This document shows positions 51,994 through 60,613 of a DNA stretch of 64,000 nucleotides, one piece after another. Each line of letters starts with the position of its first letter. Position 1 is the stretch's first letter. Location: positions 1 to 64,000 of the forward strand of contig JANQSF010000074.1 of the NCBI GenBank assembly GCA_028284155.1, read 5' to 3'. The notes beneath the pieces are model-generated. The model was not told where the DNA came from and did not search any database. It saw only the letters and a program-made list of their open reading frames with translations. Source of the stretch: Phycisphaeraceae bacterium (GTDB lineage: Bacteria > Planctomycetota > Phycisphaerae > Phycisphaerales > Phycisphaeraceae). A program made the translations under genes and the position numbers.

Positions 51994-53454
51994 ATGGCCC
52001 GCCCGACGACTACGCTGCTGTTGATTACCCGCGACCGGCTTTGCCGCGCGGACTTTGTCGTCGGCAGAGGGGCGCGGCTGACGTCGTTCCACGCGCGGCC
52101 GCGGCCGATCGAGATCGACTCACTCGTGTCGGCCGTCGACAGCCTGGTGGTCAGCAGCAAGTTGGGCAAGCGGGTCTGGGTGTTGACCAGCGACCTGTGG
52201 ACGCAGACGTTGCAGATGTCGCACGGCCGAACGTCGGGCATCAGCGAGTCGGAGTTGGCCGGCGCGTTGGCCTTCGAGGCGGAGGCGATGTCCGGCGTCA
52301 GCGCGTTTGAGTCGGCCGTCGGTTTTCGTAAGGTGGCGGGCGAGGCCGGGCAGCAGACGTATTGGGTCACGCAAGGCACGCAGGGCGATGTGGGACAGAT
52401 CGAGCAGATCGTCGACCGCCACGGCGGCGCCTTGCAGGGTTTGTTGCACCCTGCCGGCCTGCCGCTTCACGTCGCTCGTGAAAGCGGCGAAGCCAAACGC
52501 GGCGGTGCGTGGCGACGGGTCGAGCTTTGGCCTGACGCGGTAGTTTGTGCGAGCGCGGATGCTGGGGGCAACGGGGGTGCCGGGTCGTTTGCCGACGTCC
52601 GTGTGATCAACGCCGACCCGAGTTCGACCCAGTGGGAACTGGAAGTCGACGAGTGGAGACAGGGCTTGTCGCTTGAGGGACACGGGTCTGTGTTGCTGGG
52701 TTGTGACTTAGTCGCGCAGACGCCGGCTGCGGAAACCGTTCTCGACTTGCGGCAGGACGAAGACGCTTCGTCCTGGTTGACCGCGTGGGCTGAGCACTTG
52801 GCCGGCACGCCGACCGTTCCGACAATCGCGCCGCCGCCGAAGCAGCTTACGACGCAGTCACGCGTGGTCATCGCCGCCTGTCTGGCGGCCGCGTGTTTGG
52901 TCGGTTGCATGGCATTGCAGATGACCATGATCCGGACGAATGACGACCTTGATAAGCGACTGGCGGCATTGAAAGCGCCGGCCGACCAGATCAAGGCCGA
53001 CAAGAAACAAACCGACGCCGCGCGCAAGAAAGCTCGGGAGTTGAAGACGCAGGCCGACGCCTTGCAGGACAAGTTGCGGGCGTTCGATGACGCGGTCGGA
53101 ACACAGCGCACGCGCCACGCCGCGCTGCTCGAGGCGTTGGCGGCGCACCGGCCGGGCGACCTCGTGGTGGACCAGATCGAAGACCAACAAGGCGCGGTGA
53201 GAATGACGGGGTCGTGCCTGACGCCCGAATTGGCGAACCAACTCGCCGAGGCGCTGCAGGCGGGGTTGGCGGACAAGGGATGGACGGTCACGCCGGCCGC
53301 CAAGCGCGCGAACCTGACGGCGAGCAACGGCGGGCCTTGGTCGTTCGAATTGACCTTGCGTCCGGCGCGCGTCGTCTTGCTGGAAGCGGCGGAAAAACGC
53401 AAGTCGTCTGGCCACGCACCATCGGTGGCGGCCAAGGCGGGGAGGGCCCGGTGA
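51994..53454 (+). CDS. PilM/GspL-like assembly protein with membrane anchor
   Basis: The 486-residue protein has an N-terminal actin-like portion (about 5-280), a single membrane helix (about 290-310, RVVIAACLAAACLVGCMAL) and a coiled-coil plus ferredoxin-like periplasmic part (about 315-470, KKARELKTQADALQDKLRAFD). This order is that of GspL or a PilM-PilN fusion, an inner-membrane platform protein that links the ATPase to the pseudopilus. Similarity is topological and from context; the actin-like part is diverged. Overlaps the next gene at TGATG. Confidence 0.65.
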   Translation: MARPTTTLLLITRDRLCRADFVVGRGARLTSFHARPRPIEIDSLVSAVDSLVVSSKLGKRVWVLTSDLWTQTLQMSHGRTSGISESELAGALAFEAEAMSGVSAFESAVGFRKVAGEAGQQTYWVTQGTQGDVGQIEQIVDRHGGALQGLLHPAGLPLHVARESGEAKRGGAWRRVELWPDAVVCASADAGGNGGAGSFADVRVINADPSSTQWELEVDEWRQGLSLEGHGSVLLGCDLVAQTPAAETVLDLRQDEDASSWLTAWAEHLAGTPTVPTIAPPPKQLTTQSRVVIAACLAAACLVGCMALQMTMIRTNDDLDKRLAALKAPADQIKADKKQTDAARKKARELKTQADALQDKLRAFDDAVGTQRTRHAALLEALAAHRPGDLVVDQIEDQQGAVRMTGSCLTPELANQLAEALQAGLADKGWTVTPAAKRANLTASNGGPWSFELTLRPARVVLLEAAEKRKSSGHAPSVAAKAGRAR

Positions 53455-54044
53455 TGACCCTCTCCAATCGCGAGAAGTGGCTGCTGACCCTGCTGCCGGC
53501 CTTTGTGATCCTCGCCGTGGCGGGCTGGTTCTTCATCCGCCCGGTCAGTGAGCAGAACAAGAAGGCGCAGGATCAGTTGGCCGAGATGACATCGGGTCAA
53601 CAGTCGGCCGGGCATTTGGCGCAGTCCAGGCGCGAACTGGCTGAGGCCCGGCGCGCGGTCGACGCGGAACAGTCGCGACTCGATTCACTGCGGTCGGAGC
53701 TTCGACAGAAGCAGGCGGTCTGGTCGGGTCGCAAGAACATCGTCGCGTCGACCGATCTGGTCGACTTGCTGACGCGGCACCGATTGGTGCTGGTCGAAGA
53801 GTCTGATGTGTCGCCGGCGGAATTAGCGCTGTCGAACACGATGCGGTCGGTCATGAATCAGTTGTCGGACGGCGACGCAAACCGGTACCGTCAGATGCGC
53901 ATCGTCGGCAGTTACGCGAACGTGCTGGCCGCGCTGACCGAGTTGAGCGAGTCGTCGATCGCGTGCATCCCATTGCGGTTGTCGATGGACCGCGCCAACC
54001 CGCAGGTGTCGGCCCGGGGCTGGACGCTGGTCGTTTGGATCTGA
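53454..54044 (+). CDS. PilO/GspM-like membrane protein
   Basis: The 196-residue protein has a membrane helix (about 10-30), a coiled coil (about 32-85, NKKAQDQLAEMTSGQQ...LDSLRSELRQKQ) and a C-terminal domain of about 90 residues. This is the topology of PilO/GspM, partner of PilN/GspL in the inner-membrane platform. The start overlaps the previous stop (TGATG). Confidence 0.65.
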   Translation: MTLSNREKWLLTLLPAFVILAVAGWFFIRPVSEQNKKAQDQLAEMTSGQQSAGHLAQSRRELAEARRAVDAEQSRLDSLRSELRQKQAVWSGRKNIVASTDLVDLLTRHRLVLVEESDVSPAELALSNTMRSVMNQLSDGDANRYRQMRIVGSYANVLAALTELSESSIACIPLRLSMDRANPQVSARGWTLVVWI

Positions 54045-54063
54045 GTTGGAGTTGCAACCGCAC

Positions 54064-55239
54064 ATGACGCTCGACGCAAGACATTCTGACCCTTCGCAAT
54101 CGCCCGGCGCGGCGCTGGAAGACCTGCTGCGGCTGTGTGTGGCCAGCGACGCGTCCGACCTGCACTTGGCGCCGGATCACGCACCCTACCTGCGCATCCA
54201 CGGTCAACTCGCGCCGGCTGAGGGTCAGCCGCCGATTGACGCGATGGCGATCGACCGGATGGCGACGTCGCTGATCGCCCCGCGCGACCTGCACGACATC
54301 CATGAAACGGGTTCGTTGGACGGCGCGGTGTCAGGTAAAGACGGAGCGCGGTTCCGTTACAACATCTTCAGGAGACAGGGCGAGACGTCGATCGCCATCC
54401 GACGGTTGGAGGACGAGTTCCAGACGCTTGCGCAATTGGGTTTGCCTGAGAGTCTGTACGAATTGTGCGACCTGCACGACGGGCTTGTGCTCGTCGCCGG
54501 GCCGACCGGTGCGGGCAAGAGCACGACGTTGGCGACGCTGATCGACCGGATCAATCAGACGCGCGCCAGTCACATCGTGACGATCGAAGACCCGATCGAG
54601 TATGTGCACACGACGAACAAGAGCCTGATCAATCAGCGGCAGGTCGGCGCGGACGCCAGCGGCTTTTACGAAGCGCTGGTCGCCGCGTTGCGGCAGGACC
54701 CGGACGTCATCCTGGTCGGCGAGATCCGCGAGCTGAACACGATCCGCACGGCCATCACCGCGGCCGAGACGGGGCACCTCGTGTTCGCGACCGTTCACGC
54801 GGGCGACTGCGTCGGGTCGGTCGAGCGATTGGTGTCGGTCTTCCCGGCTGACGAGCAAGACGGCATCCGTCGGCAGTTGTCGCTTGTCTTGCGTGCGATC
54901 GTCGCGCAGCACCTGCTGGTCGCTGACGGCTCGGCGGCGGAGCGTTCTTCCGAGGACGGCCGTCGGCCGCGCGTCGTGGCAAGTGAGGTGCTGCGCGTCA
55001 ACCCCGCCATCGCCAACCTGATCGCGCTGGGCAAGAGCAACCAGATCTATTCGAGCATGGAGTCGGGCAGCGCCTTCGGCATGCAGACAATGGAGCAGGA
55101 CCTGGCCCGGCTGTGGGTCGAGGGTCAGCTCAGCGAGACGGCCGCCGCGGCGGTTTGTCGCAACCCGGCCGTGATGCGCGACCGCGCGGCCGTCATGCGG
55201 CGCAAGACCGGCGGGCGAGCCGCGGGGGCCAGGGCATGA
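54064..55239 (+). CDS. PilT-like secretion/retraction ATPase
   Basis: The 391-residue protein shows DASDLHLAPDHAPYLRIHG (N-terminal domain), Walker A GPTGAGKST (about 145-153), the Asp box, IEDPIEYVHTTNKSLINQRQVG, Walker B VILVGEIRELNTIRTAITAAETGHLVFATVHA and the TAETGH/His box. PilT drives retraction of type IV pili. It has no tetracysteine motif, unlike the next gene. ATG at 54064 is preferred over a TTG at 54046. It overlaps the GspE-like gene by ATGA. Confidence 0.85.
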   Translation: MTLDARHSDPSQSPGAALEDLLRLCVASDASDLHLAPDHAPYLRIHGQLAPAEGQPPIDAMAIDRMATSLIAPRDLHDIHETGSLDGAVSGKDGARFRYNIFRRQGETSIAIRRLEDEFQTLAQLGLPESLYELCDLHDGLVLVAGPTGAGKSTTLATLIDRINQTRASHIVTIEDPIEYVHTTNKSLINQRQVGADASGFYEALVAALRQDPDVILVGEIRELNTIRTAITAAETGHLVFATVHAGDCVGSVERLVSVFPADEQDGIRRQLSLVLRAIVAQHLLVADGSAAERSSEDGRRPRVVASEVLRVNPAIANLIALGKSNQIYSSMESGSAFGMQTMEQDLARLWVEGQLSETAAAAVCRNPAVMRDRAAVMRRKTGGRAAGARA

Positions 55240-56759
55240 ATTTCAACCCCGCGACGACGCCGACCGACGCACCAGCCGTGCTGGACATGGACGAGGTGCG
55301 CATCGACCCCGCTTATGCGCTGCGCGTCCCGCCCAACCTGGCGATGCGTCGCCAGATGCTGCCGATCGCGTCGATGGACGGCTGCGTGCTCGTCGCGTGC
55401 GCCAACGCGAACGACGCGTCCGGGTTGCGCGCGGTCCAGCGTCATCTGCAATCACCCGTCCGGGCGGAGCCTGCTGAACCGGAGTCGCTGCGTCGCGCTC
55501 TGGGCAATGTCTACGGCGGATTGGAACGGTCCGGCGGCGCGGCGGTGCGCAGTCAGTCGATCGATCGGCGGGCCGCGTCGATCGATCTCGAACCGGACAC
55601 GGCCGTCGACGTGGCGGACGAGTTGCTGTACGCGGCGATCATCCGCCGAGCGTCCGACATCCACATCGACCCGAGTGACGAGGGCGTACGCGTTCGGTTA
55701 CGCGTCGATGGCGAACTCGAGGAATACCGCGAGTTTCCTCGCTCCGTGCACAGTCAGTTGATTAGTCGGATCAAAGTACTCAGTGGACTGGACATCGCCG
55801 AGAAGCGTGTGCCGCAGGACGGCGGGTTCCGTCATGCAACGGGGCAGTCGGGCGCGGCCTACGACATCCGTGTCGCGACGCTGCCGACCAAACATGGCGA
55901 GCGGATGACGCTGCGTCTGTTGGCCTTGCAAACCGAGTCGTTGACACTCGAACGGCTGGGGATGAACGCGACGCACCTGGAGCAGTTCAGCGATGCGATC
56001 CGCAAGCCGCATGGCCTCATCCTGCTTACCGGCCCGACCGGCAGCGGCAAGACGACGACGCTTTACTCCGCTATCCGCGCCATCATGGGCGACCGCGCGT
56101 TGAACATCGTGACGATCGAAGACCCGATCGAGTACGACATGCCGGGCGTCGCGCAGGTCGAAGTGGACACGGCCGACAAGGTGAACTTCACGAAAGCCCT
56201 GCGCAGTACGCTGCGCCACGACCCGGATGTGGTGATGATCGGCGAGATCCGTGACGCGGAGACTGCCGACGTCGCCATCAAGGCGGCGCTGACCGGCCAC
56301 CTCGTATTCAGCACGCTCCACACCAACTCCGCGGCCGGCGCGGTCACGCGACTGATCGACATGGGCGTGCCACGTTACCTGGTCGCTGCGACACTCCGCG
56401 TGGCTGTTGCGCAGCGGCTGGTCAAGCGGCTGTGCGACCGGTGCAAGAAGCAGGTCACATTGACCGACGCGCAGGCGGCGAGCCTGCATCGGCCGAACGA
56501 GGCGGGCCAGCCGGTCTGGGAACCGAGCGGCTGTGTCTACTGCGCGAACCGCGGCCGAGTCGGACGGTTGGCGATCTTCGAGATGCTCACGCTCAACGAG
56601 GCGTGGTCGAAGCGGATCGCGGCCGGCATGGACGAGGCCGAAATCGTGGAGCAGATGCGCAAGCAACAGGAGCCGTTCCTGGTCGACGACGCGGCCCGGA
56701 AGATGTTCGACGGAATTACGACTTACCAGGACGTCATGTCGGCGATCACCGTGTGGTGA
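55236..56759 (+). CDS. GspE/PilB-like assembly ATPase
   Basis: The 507-residue protein has an N-terminal domain (about 1-95), then ASDIHIDPSDEGVRVRLRVDGELEE, Walker A GPTGSGKTT (about 266-274), IEDPIEYDMPGVAQV, DPDVVMIGEIRDAETADVAIKAALTGHLVFSTLHT, and a zinc site C400, C403, C433, C436 (CDRCKK...CVYC). The zinc site and long N-terminus mark it as an assembly ATPase. It powers pseudopilus growth on the GspF platform encoded next. Its start overlaps the PilT-like stop by four bases. Confidence 0.9.
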   Translation: MNFNPATTPTDAPAVLDMDEVRIDPAYALRVPPNLAMRRQMLPIASMDGCVLVACANANDASGLRAVQRHLQSPVRAEPAEPESLRRALGNVYGGLERSGGAAVRSQSIDRRAASIDLEPDTAVDVADELLYAAIIRRASDIHIDPSDEGVRVRLRVDGELEEYREFPRSVHSQLISRIKVLSGLDIAEKRVPQDGGFRHATGQSGAAYDIRVATLPTKHGERMTLRLLALQTESLTLERLGMNATHLEQFSDAIRKPHGLILLTGPTGSGKTTTLYSAIRAIMGDRALNIVTIEDPIEYDMPGVAQVEVDTADKVNFTKALRSTLRHDPDVVMIGEIRDAETADVAIKAALTGHLVFSTLHTNSAAGAVTRLIDMGVPRYLVAATLRVAVAQRLVKRLCDRCKKQVTLTDAQAASLHRPNEAGQPVWEPSGCVYCANRGRVGRLAIFEMLTLNEAWSKRIAAGMDEAEIVEQMRKQQEPFLVDDAARKMFDGITTYQDVMSAITVW

Positions 56760-56791
56760 GCAGCCGAATTCGTTGATTCAAGACCGGAATC

Positions 56792-56932
56792 ACCACGGAT
56801 GACACGGATTGCACGGATAGAAGAAGTATGTGTCGCGCTGGTCGTGTCAATTCAACCTCGCCTTGCGTGGGGATTGAAACACAGAGAATCGACTTGCTGC
56901 TGTTATCCGTGCCCATCCGTGTCATCCGTGGT
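56792..56932. repeat. Inverted CACGGATGACACGGAT repeats flanking a CRISPR-repeat-like sequence
   Basis: Left arm ACCACGGATGACACGGAT.GCACGGATA (56792-56819) and right arm TATCCGTGC...ATCCGTGTCATCCGTGGT (56904-56932) are inverted copies. In between, at 56844-56880, is a 37-base sequence ending GTGGGGATTGAAAC. The arms are the planctomycete CACGGAT-type intergenic repeat. They interrupt an otherwise tightly packed secretion operon between the GspE-like and GspF-like genes. Confidence 0.7.
56844..56880 (+). other. Solitary CRISPR-repeat-like sequence
   Basis: The 37-base stretch starts GTGTCAATTCAACC and ends GCGTGGGGATTGAAAC. The end ATTGAAAC, the length and a weak internal stem (CCTCGC with GCGTGG) are typical of type I CRISPR repeats. 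Only one copy is present and no cas gene is in the window, so this is not an array. Confidence 0.35.
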
Positions 56933-57000
56933 TGTTCTCCGCGGTCGACTTAGCGAAGCTCTGATCGCGCACCTAACCCACAATTAGACAGACGCAGACG

Positions 57001-58200
57001 ATGCCGAACTTTCGATTCAGAGCCAAAGACGCGACCGGCCGAACGCAGGCCGGCGCCACTGACGCGCCGTCGGCCGCCGCCTTGGCGGACGACCTGCGCG
57101 GTCGCGGTTGGCTCATCCTCGAAATCGCGCAGCAGGCTGGTCAGAACCGTACGCCACGCACGTTTTACATCCGCAGTGTGCGTTCGATCGACGTCGAAGT
57201 GTCACTGCAACAGATCGCGTCGATGCTGCGCGGCGGCGTGACGCTGTTGGCGGCGTTGCAGACCGTCATCCGCCAAGCGCCGCGGCGGGCGATGGCCGCG
57301 GCCTGGCAGGGCGTGAGCGAGGACGTGCAGGAGGGTTCCAGCCTCGCCGACGCGATGGCGGACCGACGCTGCTTCAGCCAACTCGTCGTTCAACTCGTGC
57401 GCATCGGCGAGCAGACCGGCACGCTCGAACAGGTGCTCGACCGCGCCGCACGCACGCTTGAGTCGCGCCGCATCCTCAAAGCCAATGCGCTGACCGCGCT
57501 CACCTACCCGATGCTCGTGCTCGCGGCCGCCATGGGCGTCACCTCGTTCATGATTCTGTACCTCATCCCGCAACTCGAAACCTTCCTTGAATCGCTCGGC
57601 AGGACGCTGCCGCCGACAACTCAGTTCTTGCTCGACGTTTCGCACGTCGTCAATACCTACTGGATCCAGGCTTTGATCCTGATCGTCACGCTCATCGTCG
57701 GTTTCATCGCGTTCTATCGCTGGCCTCAGGGGCGGGCGATGGTGGACCATGCGCTGCTGCGCATCCCGGTCATCGGGCGCATTCTGCGCCTTTCGGGCAC
57801 GGCCGGCTTCTCCAAGGCGATGGGCGTATTGATCAGCAGCGGCATCACCATCCTCGAAAGCCTGCGCACCGCCGAGGGGCTGATGATGAACCATCGCCTG
57901 TCGTCGACGGTCGCCCTGGCGCGGCAGGCCGTGCTGAACGGCGGCAGTTTGGCTGAGCCCTTGTCGCGCCCCGGTGCGTTCATGCCGATGCTCGGCGGGA
58001 TGGTCGAGGTGGGCGAGACGGCTGGCTCGCTGGAAGACTCGTTTGATGAAGTCGCCTCATTCCACGAGCACCAACTGCAGTCGGCCATCAAACGACTCAG
58101 TGTGATCATCGAGCCGGCCATCGTGGTGGTCGTTGGCGGCATTGTCGGGTTCGTGTACGTCTCTTTTTTTCAAGCCCTTTACGCAGGAGCAGCGGGATGA
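57001..58200 (+). CDS. GspF/PilC-like inner-membrane platform protein
   Basis: The 399-residue protein begins PNFRFRAKDATGRTQAGATDAPS, the family start, and has two GspF domains: about 65-190 and 270-395, the second with GFSKAMGVLISSGITILESL and the conserved MVEVGETAGSLEDSF. Three membrane helices are visible (about 165-195, 215-240 and 370-395). It forms the central platform that transmits ATPase action to the pseudopilus. The ATG at 57001 is separated from the GspE-like gene by the repeat element. Confidence 0.9.
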   Translation: MPNFRFRAKDATGRTQAGATDAPSAAALADDLRGRGWLILEIAQQAGQNRTPRTFYIRSVRSIDVEVSLQQIASMLRGGVTLLAALQTVIRQAPRRAMAAAWQGVSEDVQEGSSLADAMADRRCFSQLVVQLVRIGEQTGTLEQVLDRAARTLESRRILKANALTALTYPMLVLAAAMGVTSFMILYLIPQLETFLESLGRTLPPTTQFLLDVSHVVNTYWIQALILIVTLIVGFIAFYRWPQGRAMVDHALLRIPVIGRILRLSGTAGFSKAMGVLISSGITILESLRTAEGLMMNHRLSSTVALARQAVLNGGSLAEPLSRPGAFMPMLGGMVEVGETAGSLEDSFDEVASFHEHQLQSAIKRLSVIIEPAIVVVVGGIVGFVYVSFFQALYAGAAG

Positions 58201-58649
58201 CTCACCGCGCGCGATGGATGGCATTCAGCCTCATCGTCACTTGCACGACGTTCGCATGGTCGGCGCCGGCGCAGGACGACGCCAAGCCCGCGCCGACCAC
58301 GCCGCCGACGGACACGCAACCGGCGCCTGCGCCCAAGTCGGCGAAGCCTAGCGACCCGACGGTCCCGAGCGACCCGTTGCGCGCCGCCCTGAACGCCGCG
58401 CAAAACGACACGGATAACCCGCGGCCGAGACAACGCCCCACGATCCCGCGGGTGTCGCTGAAAGCGCTGATCGTCGTGACCGGCAAGCCGGCCGTCGGCC
58501 TCATCGAAATTGATGAACGTCTGTACACCGTGCGCGACAACGACGCGGTCGTGCTGGGCGACGGACGCACGATCGACATCCGACGTGTCGATGCCGGTGG
58601 CGTGCATCTGCACATGCAGCAACTGAACCAGACACTCATCATTCGTTGA
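58197..58649 (+). CDS. Small secreted protein, GspC/PilP-like by position
   Basis: The 150-residue protein has a signal peptide (about 1-26), a Pro-rich linker (about 28-80) and a small beta domain (about 85-150, RVSLKALIVVTGKPAVGLIEIDERLYTV and GGVHLHMQQLNQTLIIR). That beta domain resembles the homology region of GspC/PilP, which contacts the secretin. It overlaps the GspF stop by four bases and lies directly before the secretin gene. The assignment rests on context and fold-like pattern. Confidence 0.6.
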   Translation: MTHRARWMAFSLIVTCTTFAWSAPAQDDAKPAPTTPPTDTQPAPAPKSAKPSDPTVPSDPLRAALNAAQNDTDNPRPRQRPTIPRVSLKALIVVTGKPAVGLIEIDERLYTVRDNDAVVLGDGRTIDIRRVDAGGVHLHMQQLNQTLIIR

Positions 58650-58660
58650 AACGAGCAACC

Positions 58661-60613
58661 ATGAAGCTGTTGAAGCCACATCAAGCCCATGACGCGATCG
58701 CGCGTGCCGCGCTGTGTTGCGCGACGTTTGTGCTTGCGTTCACCTGCCTGGAGGCAGTCGCGCAAGACGCGGCCGAGGATCAACCCAAAGCCGCGGCCGC
58801 GCCGCAGAATACGACCAGGTTGGAGGTCATCGAGTTCCGCCAACTGCGGCTGGACGAGGCGATGCGCATCCTATCGCAGCAGGCGGGACTAAAGATCGTC
58901 CCGTCGTCGAAAGCCGCGGCCGTGCCCATCTCGCTCTATCTCCAGGACGTCGCGCCGGCCGACGCGATCGAGGCGATGTGCAAAGCGCACGGCCTCTGGT
59001 ATCGCCAGGACCCGGCGACGGGCATCTACCGCATCCACACGGTCGAGGAATACCAGCGCGACCTGACCGCCTTCCGCGACGAGCAGTCGCAGGTTTTCAC
59101 GCTGCTGTACCCGAACGCGGTCGACATCGCACACGCGATCAGCGACCTGTACGGCGACCGCGTCGTGCTCGGCCTGGGGGCTGACGAACAGGACGAGTTT
59201 GATGAGTTGGAGCAACGGTTCGATCGGTTCGACCTGCTCGATGAGCGCAGCGAAGGGTTGGGGACCTTCAACTCCGAGTTCGGCAGCGCGGCCTCGCGGT
59301 TTGGTAGCTCGTCCTCTCGGTTCAACGATTCGAATTCCAGAGACCGCTTCGACCGACGGCGCAACCGCACGTCGGGCTTGTCCGACCTGGCAGAGTTGCA
59401 TCGGCAGCGCGAGGCGTTGCAACGTCAGGAGTTGGACGCCCTGACAGCCGAACAGATTCAGGCGCTCGAAGCCGCCGCGGCGCAGGGTGATGCGATCGAC
59501 CGTAGCAGGATCGACCAGATCCTCGCGCAGCGACGCGCGTTGATCCACGTCACGGTGTTGCGTCGGCAGAACCGCATCGTCATCCGCACCAGCGATGAGC
59601 GGATCATGGAGGAGTTGAGCGGACTGGTGCGCAAACTCGACGTGCCGACGCCGATGGTGCTGCTCGAGGTGAAGGTGTTGTCGATCCTGCTGGGCGATGG
59701 GTTCGATTCCGCGTTCGACTTTTCCTTCCAGGCCGGCGAGGCGTCGGGCAGTTTCAGTACAGGTGAGATTGGTTCACCACCGGCTGGCAGTTTCTTGCCC
59801 GGCGGCACGGGGCTGATTAGCCCGGAGGCCGCGATCATCCAGTACGTCGGCAATCAGTTCCAGGCCAGGCTTCAATTGCTTGAATCAGAGAATCGCGTGA
59901 CGCGATTGGCAACACCGCTGATCCTCACCGCGAACAACGAAGTCAGCCGAATCTTCGCCGGCGACACGGTCCCGATCGTCGTCGGATTCTCCGAGCCCGA
60001 AACAATCGTCACGGAGGGCGGCAGCATCACCATCCCGGGCAGTCCGGAGACGGAACTGCGCGACGTGGGCACGTCGCTGCTGATTACGCCGAACATCAAC
60101 GCCGACCGCACAGTGACCCTGCGCATCCTCCAGGAGACGTCGGAGGTCATCCCCGACGGCGCGACGATCCCCGTGCCAACCGGCAACGGCTCGATCAATG
60201 AACAGTCCATCGACACGGTCCGACGCCGCGCGCTGACGGGGACGATTGTCGCCAAAGACGGCGTGTCTGCGGCGGTGAGTGGGTTGATTGAAGAGTCGAT
60301 CTCCAGCAGTGAGGACAAGTTCCCCGTGCTGGGAGACATCCCAATCATCGACCTGCTGTTCAAGCGCGTCTCGACCGATCAGGAGCGGCGTGAACTGGTC
60401 ATCCTGATTCGCCCCTATGTCATGACGACGCCGGCCGAGGCCGAGGGTATTAGCGAGCAACTGCTCAACGAGTTGAGCATCCACCCCACAGCCGGTCACA
60501 AGCGCGGCACGCTGGACACGTTCAGCCCGGACGACGTGCCGCGCAGCGACGAGCCGACGGGCGACTTGCACAAGAGATTCCGATTCCACAGTGTTCCCGG
60601 TGACCGAGAATAA
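58661..60613 (+). CDS. Secretin (GspD/PilQ family)
   Basis: The 650-residue protein has a signal peptide (about 10-35) and N-domains (about 45-250) including LEVIEFRQLRLDEAMRILSQQAGLKIV and VFTLLYPNAVDIAHAISDLYGDRV. An Arg/Phe/Ser/Asp-rich stretch (about 180-235) is an unusual low-complexity insert. The secretin domain (about 400-610) ends with the family signature FPVLGDIPIIDLLFKRV...RRELVILIRPYVM. It forms the outer-membrane pore. ATG at 58661 is chosen over a TTG at 58646. The stop overlaps the next start by one base (TAATG). Confidence 0.92.
   Translation: MKLLKPHQAHDAIARAALCCATFVLAFTCLEAVAQDAAEDQPKAAAAPQNTTRLEVIEFRQLRLDEAMRILSQQAGLKIVPSSKAAAVPISLYLQDVAPADAIEAMCKAHGLWYRQDPATGIYRIHTVEEYQRDLTAFRDEQSQVFTLLYPNAVDIAHAISDLYGDRVVLGLGADEQDEFDELEQRFDRFDLLDERSEGLGTFNSEFGSAASRFGSSSSRFNDSNSRDRFDRRRNRTSGLSDLAELHRQREALQRQELDALTAEQIQALEAAAAQGDAIDRSRIDQILAQRRALIHVTVLRRQNRIVIRTSDERIMEELSGLVRKLDVPTPMVLLEVKVLSILLGDGFDSAFDFSFQAGEASGSFSTGEIGSPPAGSFLPGGTGLISPEAAIIQYVGNQFQARLQLLESENRVTRLATPLILTANNEVSRIFAGDTVPIVVGFSEPETIVTEGGSITIPGSPETELRDVGTSLLITPNINADRTVTLRILQETSEVIPDGATIPVPTGNGSINEQSIDTVRRRALTGTIVAKDGVSAAVSGLIEESISSSEDKFPVLGDIPIIDLLFKRVSTDQERRELVILIRPYVMTTPAEAEGISEQLLNELSIHPTAGHKRGTLDTFSPDDVPRSDEPTGDLHKRFRFHSVPGDRE

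Noticed and set aside
56792..56932. CRISPR array
   Set aside because: Only one repeat-like sequence is present, with no spacers or cas genes.
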